Shown piece by piece: positions 40,299-49,955 of a DNA stretch of 64,000 nucleotides (the first letter of the stretch is position 1; every line of letters begins with the position of its first letter). The notes under the pieces are model-generated. The model saw nothing but the letters and a program-made list of their open reading frames with translations. It was not told where the DNA came from and did not search any database. A program made the translations under genes and the position numbers. Source of the stretch: Kitasatospora sp. DSM 101779 (GTDB taxonomy: Bacteria; Actinomycetota; Actinomycetes; Streptomycetales; Streptomycetaceae); NCBI RefSeq assembly GCF_025655475.1, contig NZ_JAHTIK010000001.1, positions 4,499,731 through 4,563,730 on the forward strand, in the 5' to 3' direction.

Positions 40299-41714
40299 TC
40301 AGGCGGCGGCCAGGCGCTCCGCGGCGGCGTCGAGGCGGGCCAGGACGCGCTCGCGGCCGAGCAGCTCCATCGACTCGAACAGCGGCAGTCCGACGGTGCG
40401 GCCGGTGACGGCCACCCGGATCGGGGCCTGGGCCTTGCCGAGCTTGAGGCCGTGCTCGGTGCCGACCTTCTCCAGGAGGGTCTTGAGGTCCTCGGCGGCC
40501 CAGGGCGCCGAGGCGAGCCCCGCCCGGACGTCGCGGAGAAGCTCCGCGGCGCCCGCCTTCATCGCCTTCGCCCACGACGCCTCGTCGGCGACCGGCTCGT
40601 CGAGGAAGAGGAAGTCGACCTGTGCGGTGATCTCGGACAGCACCGCGATCCGGGTCTGCGCGAGCGGCGCGACCTTCTCGAACACGGCGGCGTCGAAGGC
40701 CTCCGGCCGCCACGGCGCGTGCGGCGCGGCCAGCCACGGCGCACAGGCCGCGGTGAACTGCTCCGCGCCCAGCGCCCGGATGTAGTCGCCGTTGAAGGCC
40801 GTCAGCTTTTTGATGTCGAAGAACGCCGAGGAGCTGTTGACGTTCTCCACGCGGAACAGCTGCTGCAGCTCCTCGAAGGGCAGGATCTCGCGGTCGTCGC
40901 CCGGCGCCCAGCCCAGCAGCATCAGGTAGTTGACCATCGCCTCGGGCAGGAAGCCCTCGGCGAGGTAGTCCTCCAGCGCCACCTTGTCGCGGCGCTTGGA
41001 GAGCTTCTGGCGCTTCTCGTTGACGATCACCGGCAGGTGCGCCCAGACCGGCGGCTGCGCACCGAGCGCCTCCCACAGCAGCTGCTGCTTGGGCGTGTTG
41101 GAGAGGTGCTCCTCGCCGCGGATCACCTGGGTGACGCCCTCGTCCAGGTCGTCGACCACGTTGGCGAGCAGGAAGACCGGGGTGCCGTCGCCACGGGCGA
41201 TCACGAAGTCCTCGATGGCGCTGTTCGGGAAGGCCGGCTCGCCGCGGATCAGGTCCACGACGACGGTCTCGCCCTCGTCCGGGGTGCGGAAGCGCATCGC
41301 CCGGCCGGCCTCCCAGTCGAGGCCGCGGTCGCGGCAGAAGCCGTCGTAGCCCAACTGCTGCGAGCCGGTGCGCTCCTGGACCTGCTCGCGGGTGCAGTCG
41401 CAGTAGTAGGCCTTGCCGGCGGCGTGCAGCTGTCCGGCCGCCTCGCGGTGCCGGTCGGCGTTGTGCGACTGGAAGTAGGGGCCCTCGAAGGCCGGGTCGG
41501 ACTCGTTGATGCCGATCGCGGAGAGGGCGTTGACGATCCCGTCGATCCACTCGGGCTTGTTGCGCGCCGCATCGGTGTCTTCGATGCGCAGGACGAAGGT
41601 GCCGCCGGACTGTCGCGCCACAGCCCAGTTGTAGAGGGCGGAACGAGCGCCGCCGACGTGGAACATGCCGGTCGGGGACGGTGCGAAACGGACGCGAACA
41701 GCGGGAGCAGACAT
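40299..41714 (-). CDS. gltX: Glutamyl-tRNA synthetase
   Basis: A 471-residue class I synthetase that charges tRNA-Glu (and tRNA-Gln in organisms using the amidotransferase route). The HIGH-type motif is FAPSPTGMFHVGGARSALYN near residue 10, IEDTDAAR near 45, a zinc-type cluster CDCT...GFCRDR (about 103-127), and the KMSKS-type motif KLSKRRD near 238. Length is that of a full GluRS, not of the shortened GluQ type. The sequence differs from the GltX I recall at SCO5547 (MANSVRVRFCPSPTGNPHVG), so it could be an additional copy. ATG at 41714; divergent from valS across 173 bases. Confidence 0.92.
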   Translation of the reverse strand: MSAPAVRVRFAPSPTGMFHVGGARSALYNWAVARQSGGTFVLRIEDTDAARNKPEWIDGIVNALSAIGINESDPAFEGPYFQSHNADRHREAAGQLHAAGKAYYCDCTREQVQERTGSQQLGYDGFCRDRGLDWEAGRAMRFRTPDEGETVVVDLIRGEPAFPNSAIEDFVIARGDGTPVFLLANVVDDLDEGVTQVIRGEEHLSNTPKQQLLWEALGAQPPVWAHLPVIVNEKRQKLSKRRDKVALEDYLAEGFLPEAMVNYLMLLGWAPGDDREILPFEELQQLFRVENVNSSSAFFDIKKLTAFNGDYIRALGAEQFTAACAPWLAAPHAPWRPEAFDAAVFEKVAPLAQTRIAVLSEITAQVDFLFLDEPVADEASWAKAMKAGAAELLRDVRAGLASAPWAAEDLKTLLEKVGTEHGLKLGKAQAPIRVAVTGRTVGLPLFESMELLGRERVLARLDAAAERLAAA

Positions 41715-41887
41715 GCCGCACAGCCTACCGAGCCGGGCGCCGCCCCCGCTTCCGCACCGACCGCCGCACCGACCGCCGCTCCGGCCGCCGCACCGGCCGC
41801 CGTCCCGGGGGTGTGCGCCCGCCGCCGCAGCGCGCCGCAGCACGGACGGCGTCCGGCCGCTCGCGGCCCGTCCTCTAGGATGGCGGG

Positions 41888-44521
41888 GTGACCGATGACA
41901 CTCAGCAGGCCCCCGACCGCGGGCCGATCAGCCGCCCCGAACTGCCGACCGCCTACGCCCCGGCCGAGGTAGAGGGCGTGCTGTACGAGCGCTGGGTGGA
42001 GCGCGGTTACTTCACGGCGGACGCGAAGAGCGACAAGCCGGCGTACACCATCGTCATCCCGCCGCCGAACGTCACCGGTGCGCTGCACCTCGGCCACGCC
42101 TTCCAGCACACGCTGATGGACGCCCTCACCCGCCGCAAGCGGATGCAGGGCTTCGAGACGCTGTGGCTGCCCGGTATGGACCACGCCGGCATCGCCACCC
42201 AGAACAAGGTCGAGCAGCAGCTCGCCGAGTCCGGCCTCTCCCGCCACGACCTGGGTCGCGAGGCCTTCGTCGAGAAGGTCTGGGAGTGGAAGGAGAACTA
42301 CGGCGGCCGGATCCTCGGCCAGATGCGCCGCCTCGGCGACGGCGTCGACTGGTCGCGCGAGCGCTTCACCATGGACGAGGGCCTGTCCCAGGCCGTCCAG
42401 ACCATCTTCAAGAAGCTCTTCGACGACGGCCTGATCTACCGCGCCGAGCGCATCATCAACTGGTGCCCGCGCTGCCTCACCGCGCTCTCCGACATCGAGG
42501 TCGAGCACAAGGACCGCGACGGCGAGCTGGTCTCGATCCGCTACGGCGAGGGCGAGGACTCGGTGGTCGTCGCGACCACCCGCGCCGAGACGATGCTGGG
42601 CGACACCGCGGTCGCCGTCCACCCGGACGACGAGCGCTACAAGCACCTGGTCGGCCGGACCGTCAAGCTGCCGCTGACGGACCGCGAGATCCCGGTCGTC
42701 GCCGACGAGCACGTCGACCCGGAGTTCGGCACCGGCGCCGTCAAGGTGACCCCGGCGCACGACCCCAACGACTTCGCCATCGGCCAGCGCCACGGCCTGC
42801 CCAACGTGACCGTGATGGACGAGCGCGGTGTCATCACCGTGCACGGCCCCTTCCTCGGCCTGGACCGCTTCGAGGCCCGCTCGGCCGTGGTCGGCGCGCT
42901 CCGCGAGCAGGGCCGGATCGTCGCCGAGAAGCGCCCGTACGAGCACTCGGTCGGGCACTGCTCGCGCTGCCACACCGTGGTCGAGCCGCGGCTGTCGCTG
43001 CAGTGGTGGGTCAAGGTCGGGCCGCTGGCGCAGGCCGCCGGCGACGCGGTCCGCGACGGCCGGGTCGAGATCCACCCGAAGGAGCTGGAGCGCCGCTACT
43101 TCGACTGGGTCGACAACATGTACGACTGGTGCATCTCGCGCCAGCTCTGGTGGGGCCACCGGATCCCGGTCTGGTACGGCCCGGACGGCGAGGTCGTCTG
43201 CGTGGGACCGGACGAGCAGCCGCCGACCGGCGAGGGCTGGCACCAGGACCCGGACGTCCTGGACACCTGGTTCTCCTCGGGCCTGTGGCCGTTCTCCACG
43301 CTCGGCTGGCCGGAGAAGACCGCCGACCTCGAGAAGTTCTACCCGACCGACGTCCTGCTGACCGGCCACGACATCATCTTCTTCTGGGTCGCCCGGATGA
43401 TGATGTTCGGCCTGTACGCGATGGACGGCCAGGCGCCGTTCAAGACGGTCGCCCTGACCGGTCTGGTCCGCGACGAGTTCGGCAAGAAGATGTCGAAGTC
43501 GTCCGGCACCGCCGTCGACCCGCTGGACTGGATGGACGCCTACGGCGCAGACGCCGTCCGCTTCACCCTGGCCCGCGGCGCCAACCCCGGCGCCGACGTG
43601 CCGATCGGCGAGGACTGGGTCAAGGGCTCCCGGAACTTCTGCAACAAGATCTGGAACGCCACCCGCTTCGCGCTGATGAACGGCGCCACCGTCGAGGGCC
43701 CGCTGCCGGCTGCCGAGGAGCTGACCTCGGTCGACCGCTGGATCCTCTCGCGCCTCAACGCGACCGTGGCCGAGGTCGACGCGCTGTACGACGACTACGA
43801 GTTCGCCAAGGTCTCGGACGCGCTCTACCACTTCGCGTGGGACGAGGTCTTCGACTGGTACGTCGAGCTCTCCAAGACCACCCTCGCCAGGGGCGGCGCA
43901 CAGGCCGACGCGGCCCGCCGGGTCCTCGGCGAGGTCCTGGACCTCACCCTGCGCCTGCTGCACCCGGTGGTCCCGTTCGTCACCGACACCCTGTGGACCA
44001 CCCTCACCGGAGCCGAGTCGCTGGTGGTCACCGAGTGGCCGAAGGACTCCGGCTTCCGCGACGCGGAGGCCGAGGCCGAGATCGCCACCCTGCAGCAGGT
44101 GGTCACCGAGGTCCGCCGCTTCCGCTCGGACCAGGGCCTGCAGCCCGCGCAGCGCGTCCCCGCGCAGCTCGAGCTGGCCGGCACCGTGCTCGGTGTCCAC
44201 GAGGACGCGATCCGCTCGCTGCTGCGCCTGACCGTGCCGGAGGCCGGCTTCGCCGCCACCGCCGTGCTGCCGGTCGCCGGCGCGACGGTCTCGCTGGACC
44301 TGTCCGGCACGATCGACGTCGCGGCGGAGCGCAAGCGCCTCGCCAAGGACCTCGCCGCGGCGGAGAAGGAGAAGGCGCAGACCACCGCCAAGCTCGGCAA
44401 CGAGGCCTTCCTCGCGAAGGCCCCGGACGAGGTGGTCGCCAAGATCCGCGGCCGCCTGGAGGCCGCCGAGGCCGACATCGCCCGGATCACCGCCCAGCTG
44501 GCCGGCCTGCCCCAGGCCTGA
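41888..44521 (+). CDS. valS: Valyl-tRNA synthetase
   Basis: An 877-residue class Ia synthetase. HIGH motif in NVTGALHLGHAF near residue 62, DHAGIATQ near 99, a CP1 editing domain around 220-330 (ATTRAETMLGDTAVAV), the KMSKS motif GKKMSKSSGTAVDP near 532, and a C-terminal coiled-coil arm (AAERKRLAKDLAAAEKEKAQ). All functional motifs are intact, so editing of misactivated Thr should be retained. GTG at 41888. The sequence is close to ValS of other streptomycetes. A strong terminator follows. Confidence 0.97.
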   Translation: MTDDTQQAPDRGPISRPELPTAYAPAEVEGVLYERWVERGYFTADAKSDKPAYTIVIPPPNVTGALHLGHAFQHTLMDALTRRKRMQGFETLWLPGMDHAGIATQNKVEQQLAESGLSRHDLGREAFVEKVWEWKENYGGRILGQMRRLGDGVDWSRERFTMDEGLSQAVQTIFKKLFDDGLIYRAERIINWCPRCLTALSDIEVEHKDRDGELVSIRYGEGEDSVVVATTRAETMLGDTAVAVHPDDERYKHLVGRTVKLPLTDREIPVVADEHVDPEFGTGAVKVTPAHDPNDFAIGQRHGLPNVTVMDERGVITVHGPFLGLDRFEARSAVVGALREQGRIVAEKRPYEHSVGHCSRCHTVVEPRLSLQWWVKVGPLAQAAGDAVRDGRVEIHPKELERRYFDWVDNMYDWCISRQLWWGHRIPVWYGPDGEVVCVGPDEQPPTGEGWHQDPDVLDTWFSSGLWPFSTLGWPEKTADLEKFYPTDVLLTGHDIIFFWVARMMMFGLYAMDGQAPFKTVALTGLVRDEFGKKMSKSSGTAVDPLDWMDAYGADAVRFTLARGANPGADVPIGEDWVKGSRNFCNKIWNATRFALMNGATVEGPLPAAEELTSVDRWILSRLNATVAEVDALYDDYEFAKVSDALYHFAWDEVFDWYVELSKTTLARGGAQADAARRVLGEVLDLTLRLLHPVVPFVTDTLWTTLTGAESLVVTEWPKDSGFRDAEAEAEIATLQQVVTEVRRFRSDQGLQPAQRVPAQLELAGTVLGVHEDAIRSLLRLTVPEAGFAATAVLPVAGATVSLDLSGTIDVAAERKRLAKDLAAAEKEKAQTTAKLGNEAFLAKAPDEVVAKIRGRLEAAEADIARITAQLAGLPQA

Positions 44522-44551
44522 CCGGCCGGTCCCGGCACGGACGACGACGGA

Positions 44552-44583
44552 GGGCCGCACCCGCGCGACGGGTGCGGCCCTTT
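44552..44583 (+). terminator. Rho-independent terminator after valS
   Basis: A perfect 12-bp stem GGGCCGCACCCG (44552-44563) and CGGGTGCGGCCC (44569-44580), CGCGA loop and TTT tail, between the convergent valS and P-type ATPase genes. Probably bidirectional. Confidence 0.88.
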
Positions 44584-44616
44584 CGCATGTCCGTTCCCTC
44601 AGCCCGCTGAGACTCC

Positions 44617-47334
44617 TCAGGCGAGGGCCGGCCTCATCCGCCGGGCCAGCCACTTGCCGAGCTCCCAGAGCACCAGCAGGGCCAGCGGCGCCAGCAGTGC
44701 CCAGCCGAACTGCTGGACGCTGATCCGGGTGGTGCCCAGGATGCGGCGGAAGCCGTCCATCTGCGTGACCATCACGGCCAGCACGAACTCGCCGAGGGCG
44801 GCCCAGTTCATCTGCTTGCTGTCGAAGGTCGTGGTGCTGAACACCGAGGCCGTCTCGCTGCGGCACTCGAAGGCCGCGACGATCAGGCAGAGCGAGAAGG
44901 CCGTGAAGGCGATCGAGCTTCCGGTGTTCACGTCGTCGTAGCGGGACTCGCCGAGCTTGATCAGCGAGAGCAGGAAGACGGTGATGGCGAGGCCGCTCAG
45001 CCCCACCGTGACCATCACCGGCCGGGTCAGCACCGACTCCCCGCGCGGCCGAGGCGTCCGCTGCATCAGCCCCGGGCTCTCCTGGTCGAAGCCGAGCGCG
45101 AAGCCGAACGGCGCGTTCACCACGAAGTGGATCCACAGCACCTGCGGCGGCGGGAAGGGCTCGCCGCTCGCGATGTTGAAGATCGTCGCGCCGAGGAAGG
45201 TCAGCACGAAGGTGACCAGCAGCAGGAGCACGAAGCGGATGTACTTGGTGAGGTTGTCGTAGAGCTTCCGGCCCTCCGCCACCGCGTAGACGATGGTGGC
45301 GAAGTTGTCGTCGGAGAGGATCATCCGGCTGGCGTTCTTCGCCACGTCGGTGCCGCTGCCCATGGCGATGCCGATGTCGGCGGCCTTGATCGCCGGTGCG
45401 TCGTTGACGCCGTCGCCGGTCATCGCGACGACGGCGCCCTTCTTCTTGAGCGTGTTGGCCAGCAGTACCTTGTGTTCGGGCGCGACCCGGCCGACCACCC
45501 CGATGGTGTCGATCCGCTCCATCTGCTCCTGCTCCGACATGGCGGCGAAGTCCGCGCCGAGCACGGCCTCGCCCTCGATGCCGAGCTGCCGGGCGATGGC
45601 CGCGCCCGTGGTGACGTCGTCGCCGGTCACCATCCGGACCCGGATGTGGGCGGCCTGCGCCTCGGCGACCGCCGCCTTCGACTCCTCGCGCGGCGGGTCC
45701 ACCATGCCGACCAGGCTGGTCATCTGCAGATCGGTGACCAGGGAGAGCAGGTCGCCCCCCGGGTCGAAGTGCGCCGGGTCGATGTCGCGGACGGCGGCGG
45801 CCATCACCCGGCGGCCCTCGCCGCCCATCCGCTCGGTGGCCGCCTGGGCCCGCCGGGCGAGCTCGCCGTCCCAGGGGACGGTGGTGCCGGCCGAGAGAGC
45901 GGTGGCGGCCCGGCCCATCACCGCCGGGGCGGCGCCCTTGACGAAGCACCGGACGACGGGCCGGCCCATGGCGTCCGTCGCCGAGTTGAAGGTCGCCATC
46001 AGCTTGTAGCCCGGGTCGAAGGGCAGCGTGGCGAGCCGCGGGTAGCGCTCCCGGGTGGCCTCGATGTCCAGGCCGGCCTTGTGGCCGAGCACGAGCAGCG
46101 CGCCCTCGGTGGGGTCGCCGACCACCCGTCCGTCCACCAGCTTGGCGTCGCTGGCGACCAGGTAGGGGAGCACGGCGTCCTCGACGCCGGCCGAGGTGCC
46201 GGCGGCGTGGTGGATCCGGCCCTCCAGGCCGTAGCCGGTGCCGGAGACGGTGTAGCGGTCGGTCGGGCTGAGCACCTCCACCGCCGTCATCTGGTTCATC
46301 GTCAGGGTGCCGGTCTTGTCGGAGTTGATCGCCGAGGTGAAGCCCAGCGTCTCGACCGAGGGCAGCTCCTTCACGATCGCGTGGCGCTTCGCCAGGTTGA
46401 GGCTGCCGACCGAGAGGATCACCTGGGAGACCGTCGGCAGCGCCTCGGGGATGGCCGCGATGGCCAGCGAGACGGCGCTGACGAAGAGGGCGTCCCAGGC
46501 CTGGTCGCGGCTGCGGCCGAGCGCGAACATCACGATCATGGTCAGACCGGCCGCCCCGGCGATCCACAGGGTGAGGGTGTTGAGCTCCCGGTCGAGCGGC
46601 GACTGCTCCTTCTCGGTGGCCGAGAGCAGACCGGAGATCTTGCCGAGCTCGGTGCCGGCGCCGGTGCCGGTGACGACCAGCAGCCCGCTGCCGTGCGTCA
46701 CCGGGGTGTTCATGAACGCCATGTTCGACTGCTCGCCGGGCGCTAGCCGTTCGCCGGTCAGCGTGCCCGCGTCCTTGGCCGCGGGGACGCTCTCGCCGGT
46801 GAGCGCCGACTCGTCGATCTGCAGAGCGCTCGCCTCGACGATCCGCCCGTCCGCGGGGACCTGGTCGCCGGCCGAGATCAGCACGATGTCCCCGACGACC
46901 AGTTGCTCGGCGGGGATCTCCGACTCGGTGCCGTCCCGGCGGACCCGCGCGGTGGCCTTCATCATCGACTTCAGCGCGTTCATCGCGCTCTCGGCCTTGC
47001 CCTCCTGGCGCAGGCCCACCACGGCGTTCAGCAGCGTCAGCAGGACCAGCAGGATCCCGGTGCTCCACTGCTTGATGGCCAGGGAGACCACCGCGGCGGC
47101 CACCAGGATGATCTGCATGTAGCTGCGGTACTGGTCGAGGAACCGCCGCCAGGTCGGCTTCGGCTTCTCCTCGGGCAGCGCGTTCGGGCCGTCTGCGGCG
47201 AGCCGCTCGGCCGCCCGGGCGGCGCTCAGGCCGACGGCCGGGTCGACGCCGAAGGCGGCCAGCGCCTCCGCCGGCGGCCGCGCGTACCAGCTCGGCGCGG
47301 GCGCACCCGCCGCCGGATCGGCCTGTTGCGTCAT
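44617..47334 (-). CDS. P-type (P2-like) cation-transporting ATPase
   Basis: A 905-residue ion pump. N-terminal cation-ATPase domain, helix pair QIILVAAAVVSLAIKQ / GILLVLLTLLNAVVGLRQEG, actuator motif DESALTGES near 178, ion-site helix AIPEALPTVSQVILS near 293, phosphorylation motif NSDKTGTLTMNQ near 336, KGAAPAV, hinge MTGDGVNDAPAIKAAD near 640, and six C-terminal helices. The PEALPT motif places it among P2-type (Ca2+, Na+ or related) pumps rather than heavy-metal P1 pumps; the ion is not determinable. The start codon overlaps the PPK2 stop by four bases (ATGA), so the two are translationally coupled. Confidence 0.92.
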   Translation of the reverse strand: MTQQADPAAGAPAPSWYARPPAEALAAFGVDPAVGLSAARAAERLAADGPNALPEEKPKPTWRRFLDQYRSYMQIILVAAAVVSLAIKQWSTGILLVLLTLLNAVVGLRQEGKAESAMNALKSMMKATARVRRDGTESEIPAEQLVVGDIVLISAGDQVPADGRIVEASALQIDESALTGESVPAAKDAGTLTGERLAPGEQSNMAFMNTPVTHGSGLLVVTGTGAGTELGKISGLLSATEKEQSPLDRELNTLTLWIAGAAGLTMIVMFALGRSRDQAWDALFVSAVSLAIAAIPEALPTVSQVILSVGSLNLAKRHAIVKELPSVETLGFTSAINSDKTGTLTMNQMTAVEVLSPTDRYTVSGTGYGLEGRIHHAAGTSAGVEDAVLPYLVASDAKLVDGRVVGDPTEGALLVLGHKAGLDIEATRERYPRLATLPFDPGYKLMATFNSATDAMGRPVVRCFVKGAAPAVMGRAATALSAGTTVPWDGELARRAQAATERMGGEGRRVMAAAVRDIDPAHFDPGGDLLSLVTDLQMTSLVGMVDPPREESKAAVAEAQAAHIRVRMVTGDDVTTGAAIARQLGIEGEAVLGADFAAMSEQEQMERIDTIGVVGRVAPEHKVLLANTLKKKGAVVAMTGDGVNDAPAIKAADIGIAMGSGTDVAKNASRMILSDDNFATIVYAVAEGRKLYDNLTKYIRFVLLLLVTFVLTFLGATIFNIASGEPFPPPQVLWIHFVVNAPFGFALGFDQESPGLMQRTPRPRGESVLTRPVMVTVGLSGLAITVFLLSLIKLGESRYDDVNTGSSIAFTAFSLCLIVAAFECRSETASVFSTTTFDSKQMNWAALGEFVLAVMVTQMDGFRRILGTTRISVQQFGWALLAPLALLVLWELGKWLARRMRPALA

Positions 47335-48302
47335 CGGCTCCCCTTCTTCTTCCGCCTCTTGCCCTTCCCGTGCTCCGCCTCGTACGGGTCGGCCTCGGCG
47401 CCGGGCGGGGCCTCGGCCTCCAGGTCGCGCCGGACGAGGAGCAGCTGCTTGCGGGCCTCGGCGCCGAGAGACGGGTACTGCGGGTCGATCTCCGCGAGGG
47501 TGTGCACCAGGACGGCGGCCGCGCAGATCCGCGCGAACCACTTGCGGTCGGCCGGCACCACGTACCAGGGCGCCCACGGGGTGCTGGTCGCGGAGAGCAT
47601 CTCGGAGAAGGCCAGCTGGTAGTCGTCCCAGTAGCGGCGCTCCCGGACGTCGGCAGCGGAGAACTTCCAGTTCTTCTCCGGCAGGTCGATCCGCTTCAGG
47701 AAGCGGATCCGCTGTTCCTCCCGGGAGAGGTTGAGGAAGATCTTGACCACCTTGAAGCCGTTGTCGGTGAGGTGGTGCTCCCAGCGGTTGATGTCGCGGT
47801 AGCGGCGCTCCCAGACGTCCGGCCCTCGGGCGGCCTCGGGCAGCCGCTGCCGCTCCAGGTGCTCCGGGTGGACCCGCACCACGAGGACCTCCTCGTAGTG
47901 CGAGCGGTTGAAGATGCCGATCTCGCCGCGGCCGGGCAGCCGGAGGTTGTAGCGCCACAGGTAGTCGTGGTCGAGCTCCTCGGCAGAGGGCACCTTGAAG
48001 CTGCTGACCTTCACGCCCTGCGGGTTCACCCCGCTCATGACGTGGCGGATCGTGCCGTCCTTGCCGCCGGCGTCGAGGGCCTGGAGGCAGAGCAGTACGC
48101 CGTAGGTGTCCTGGGCGGCGAGCCGGTCCTGGTACTCGGCGAGCAGTTCGACGCCGGTGCGCAGCAGTTCCGCGCCGTCCCGCTTCTTCAGGTGGGCCCG
48201 GTAGCGGGGGTCGAAGTCGCGGGCGAGGTCGACCTCCGACCCGGGCTTCACGCGCAGTGGCGCGATGAACCGTGCGATGGTCTCGGCTCGGTCGTCCGCC
48301 AT
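47331..48302 (-). CDS. ppk2: Polyphosphate kinase 2
   Basis: A 323-residue PPK2-family enzyme, which moves phosphate between polyphosphate and nucleoside mono- or diphosphates. Walker A is in LQALDAGGKDGTIRHVMSG near 72, followed by PSAEELDHDYLWRYNLRLPG and a lid region NLSREEQRIRFLKRID. One-domain length fits class I or III; the class cannot be fixed by eye. Lys/Arg-rich C-terminus (KGKRRKKKGSR). ATG at 48302 gives the usual N-terminus; an upstream in-frame start at 48383 is less likely. It is first in a two-gene operon with the P-type ATPase. Confidence 0.92.
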   Translation of the reverse strand: MADDRAETIARFIAPLRVKPGSEVDLARDFDPRYRAHLKKRDGAELLRTGVELLAEYQDRLAAQDTYGVLLCLQALDAGGKDGTIRHVMSGVNPQGVKVSSFKVPSAEELDHDYLWRYNLRLPGRGEIGIFNRSHYEEVLVVRVHPEHLERQRLPEAARGPDVWERRYRDINRWEHHLTDNGFKVVKIFLNLSREEQRIRFLKRIDLPEKNWKFSAADVRERRYWDDYQLAFSEMLSATSTPWAPWYVVPADRKWFARICAAAVLVHTLAEIDPQYPSLGAEARKQLLLVRRDLEAEAPPGAEADPYEAEHGKGKRRKKKGSR

Positions 48303-48458
48303 GCCCGGGCCCCTTCCGCCGGCCCGCCCCGGGCGGAGGCGGGAGTCATCTGCCACGCTCCGCCCGGGGTCCGCGTGCGGCAATCGGAGTGCGGCCGTTC
48401 GGGCCTGGGCAGTCGGGGGCAGCCGGTGGCCGCCGGGGCCGGTCCGGGTCGAGCGGGG

Positions 48459-49955
48459 TCAGCCGGGCTCGCGGCCGGGGGAGTGCCGGGTGGCGCGGGC
48501 CAGCAGCAGGGCGGTGGCGAGGCCGCCGGCGAGGACGGCGCCGGCACCGACCAGCTGGGCGGTGCGGAGGCCGCGGTGAAGGCGTCCAGGACGGCGGTGC
48601 GGTCGGCCTCGGTGCGGGCGGCGGCGAGGGCGGCCGGTACGGAGGCCGCGGCGGGCAGGACGGCCGTCAGCCGGGCGTTCATCACGGCGCCGAGCGCGGC
48701 CACGCCGAGGCTGCTGCCGACCTCGGCCATGGCGCCGTCGATGCCGGCGCCGCCGCCCGCCCGGTCCTGCGGGACGGCGCCCACCACGGCCCCGACGATG
48801 GCCGGGTTGGCGACCGCGCAGCCGGTGCCCGTCAGCACCGGTCCGGCGAGCAGCGGCCCGTAGCCGTCGGCGGCGAACGCGGCGACGGTGAACCCGGCCG
48901 CGAGCACCGCCATGCCGAGGGCGATGGAGCGCGGTGTGCCGAGCCGGGCGATCAACCGGGCGGTGAGACCGGTGAAGTTGAGCGCGACGACGGTGAGCGC
49001 GAACGGCGCCGTCCGCAGGCCGGCCTCCAGCGGAGGGTAGCCGCGGACGAACTGCAGCTGCTGGGTGAGCAGGAAGAGCACCCCGGCGCTGCCGAAGGTG
49101 ACCAGCAGGACGCCGGTGACCGCCCCGGTGAACCGCCGGTTGCGGAAGAACGCGGGGTCGAGCATCGGGTGGGCCGTCCGCCGTTCCCACTGGGCGAAGG
49201 CGGCGACCAGCAGCAGGCCGGCCGGGGCGGGCAGCAGCACGTGGGCGGAGCCCCAGCCGTGCGCCGGCCCGGAGACGACGGCGTAGACCACGGCGGTCGT
49301 CCCCTGCCGTGGACAGCAGCGCGCCGAGCAGGTCGGGCGGGCCGCCGCCGGGGGCGCGGGACTCGGGGACGAGGGCCCGGGTGGCCGCCAGTCCGAGCAG
49401 CACGACGGGGACGTTGACCAGGAAGAGCGCGCCCCAGGCGAAGTGCGCCAGCAGCAGGCCGCCGACCGGCGGGCCGGCCGCGAACCCGAGCGCGCTGACG
49501 GCGCTCCAGGCGGCGATCGCCCGGGTACGTTCCTCGGCGTCGAAGAGCTGCATCACCACGGCGAGCGTGCTGGTCATCAGCAGGGCGCCGCCCACTCCCA
49601 TGCCGGCCCGGGCGGAGATCAGCTGCCCGGTGGTGGTGGACAGCCCTGCGGCGAGCGAACCGAGGCCGAAGAGCGCCAGCCCGGTGAGCAGCAGCCGACG
49701 CCGGCCGTAGCGGTCGGCGGCGGCGCCCGCGGCGAGCACCAGGCCGGCCTGGACGAGCGCGTAGGCGTTGACGATCCACTGGATGCCGGCGGTGTCCGCG
49801 CCGAGCTCCCGGCCGAGGGTGGGGACGGCCACGTTCAGCACGGTGTTGTCGCGCACCACGACGAGCTGGGCGAGGCAGATCACCGCGAGGGCCGGCCACC
49901 GGCCGGGCAGCCGGTCCTCGCGGGCGGACTCCACCGGTGCGGTGGCGGCGGTCAC
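48459..49955 (-). pseudogene. MFS exporter of the desferrioxamine operon, with two compensating frameshifts
   Basis: A DHA2-like 14-helix transporter of ~498 residues if repaired. It begins GTG at 49955 (overlapping the desD stop, GTGA) and reads WPALAVICLAQLVVVRDNTV, GRRRLLLTGLALFGLGSLAA and WGALFLVNVPVVLLG. At 49301-49304 one extra base in a C run shifts the frame: LLSTAG should continue TTAVVYAVVSGPAHGWG. At about 48573-48576 one missing base in a GGG run restores it for the last ~35 residues, GLRTAQLVGAGAVLAGGL to GREPG. Both indels are in homopolymers, so sequencing error is likely. Position as last gene of the des operon suggests siderophore export. If the shifts are real, the protein is non-functional. 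Confidence 0.8.

Noticed and set aside
41249..47068. A 1939-codon minus-strand frame across gltX, valS and the P-type ATPase
   Set aside because: It runs in shadow frames of three well-recognised genes and shows no protein-like composition.
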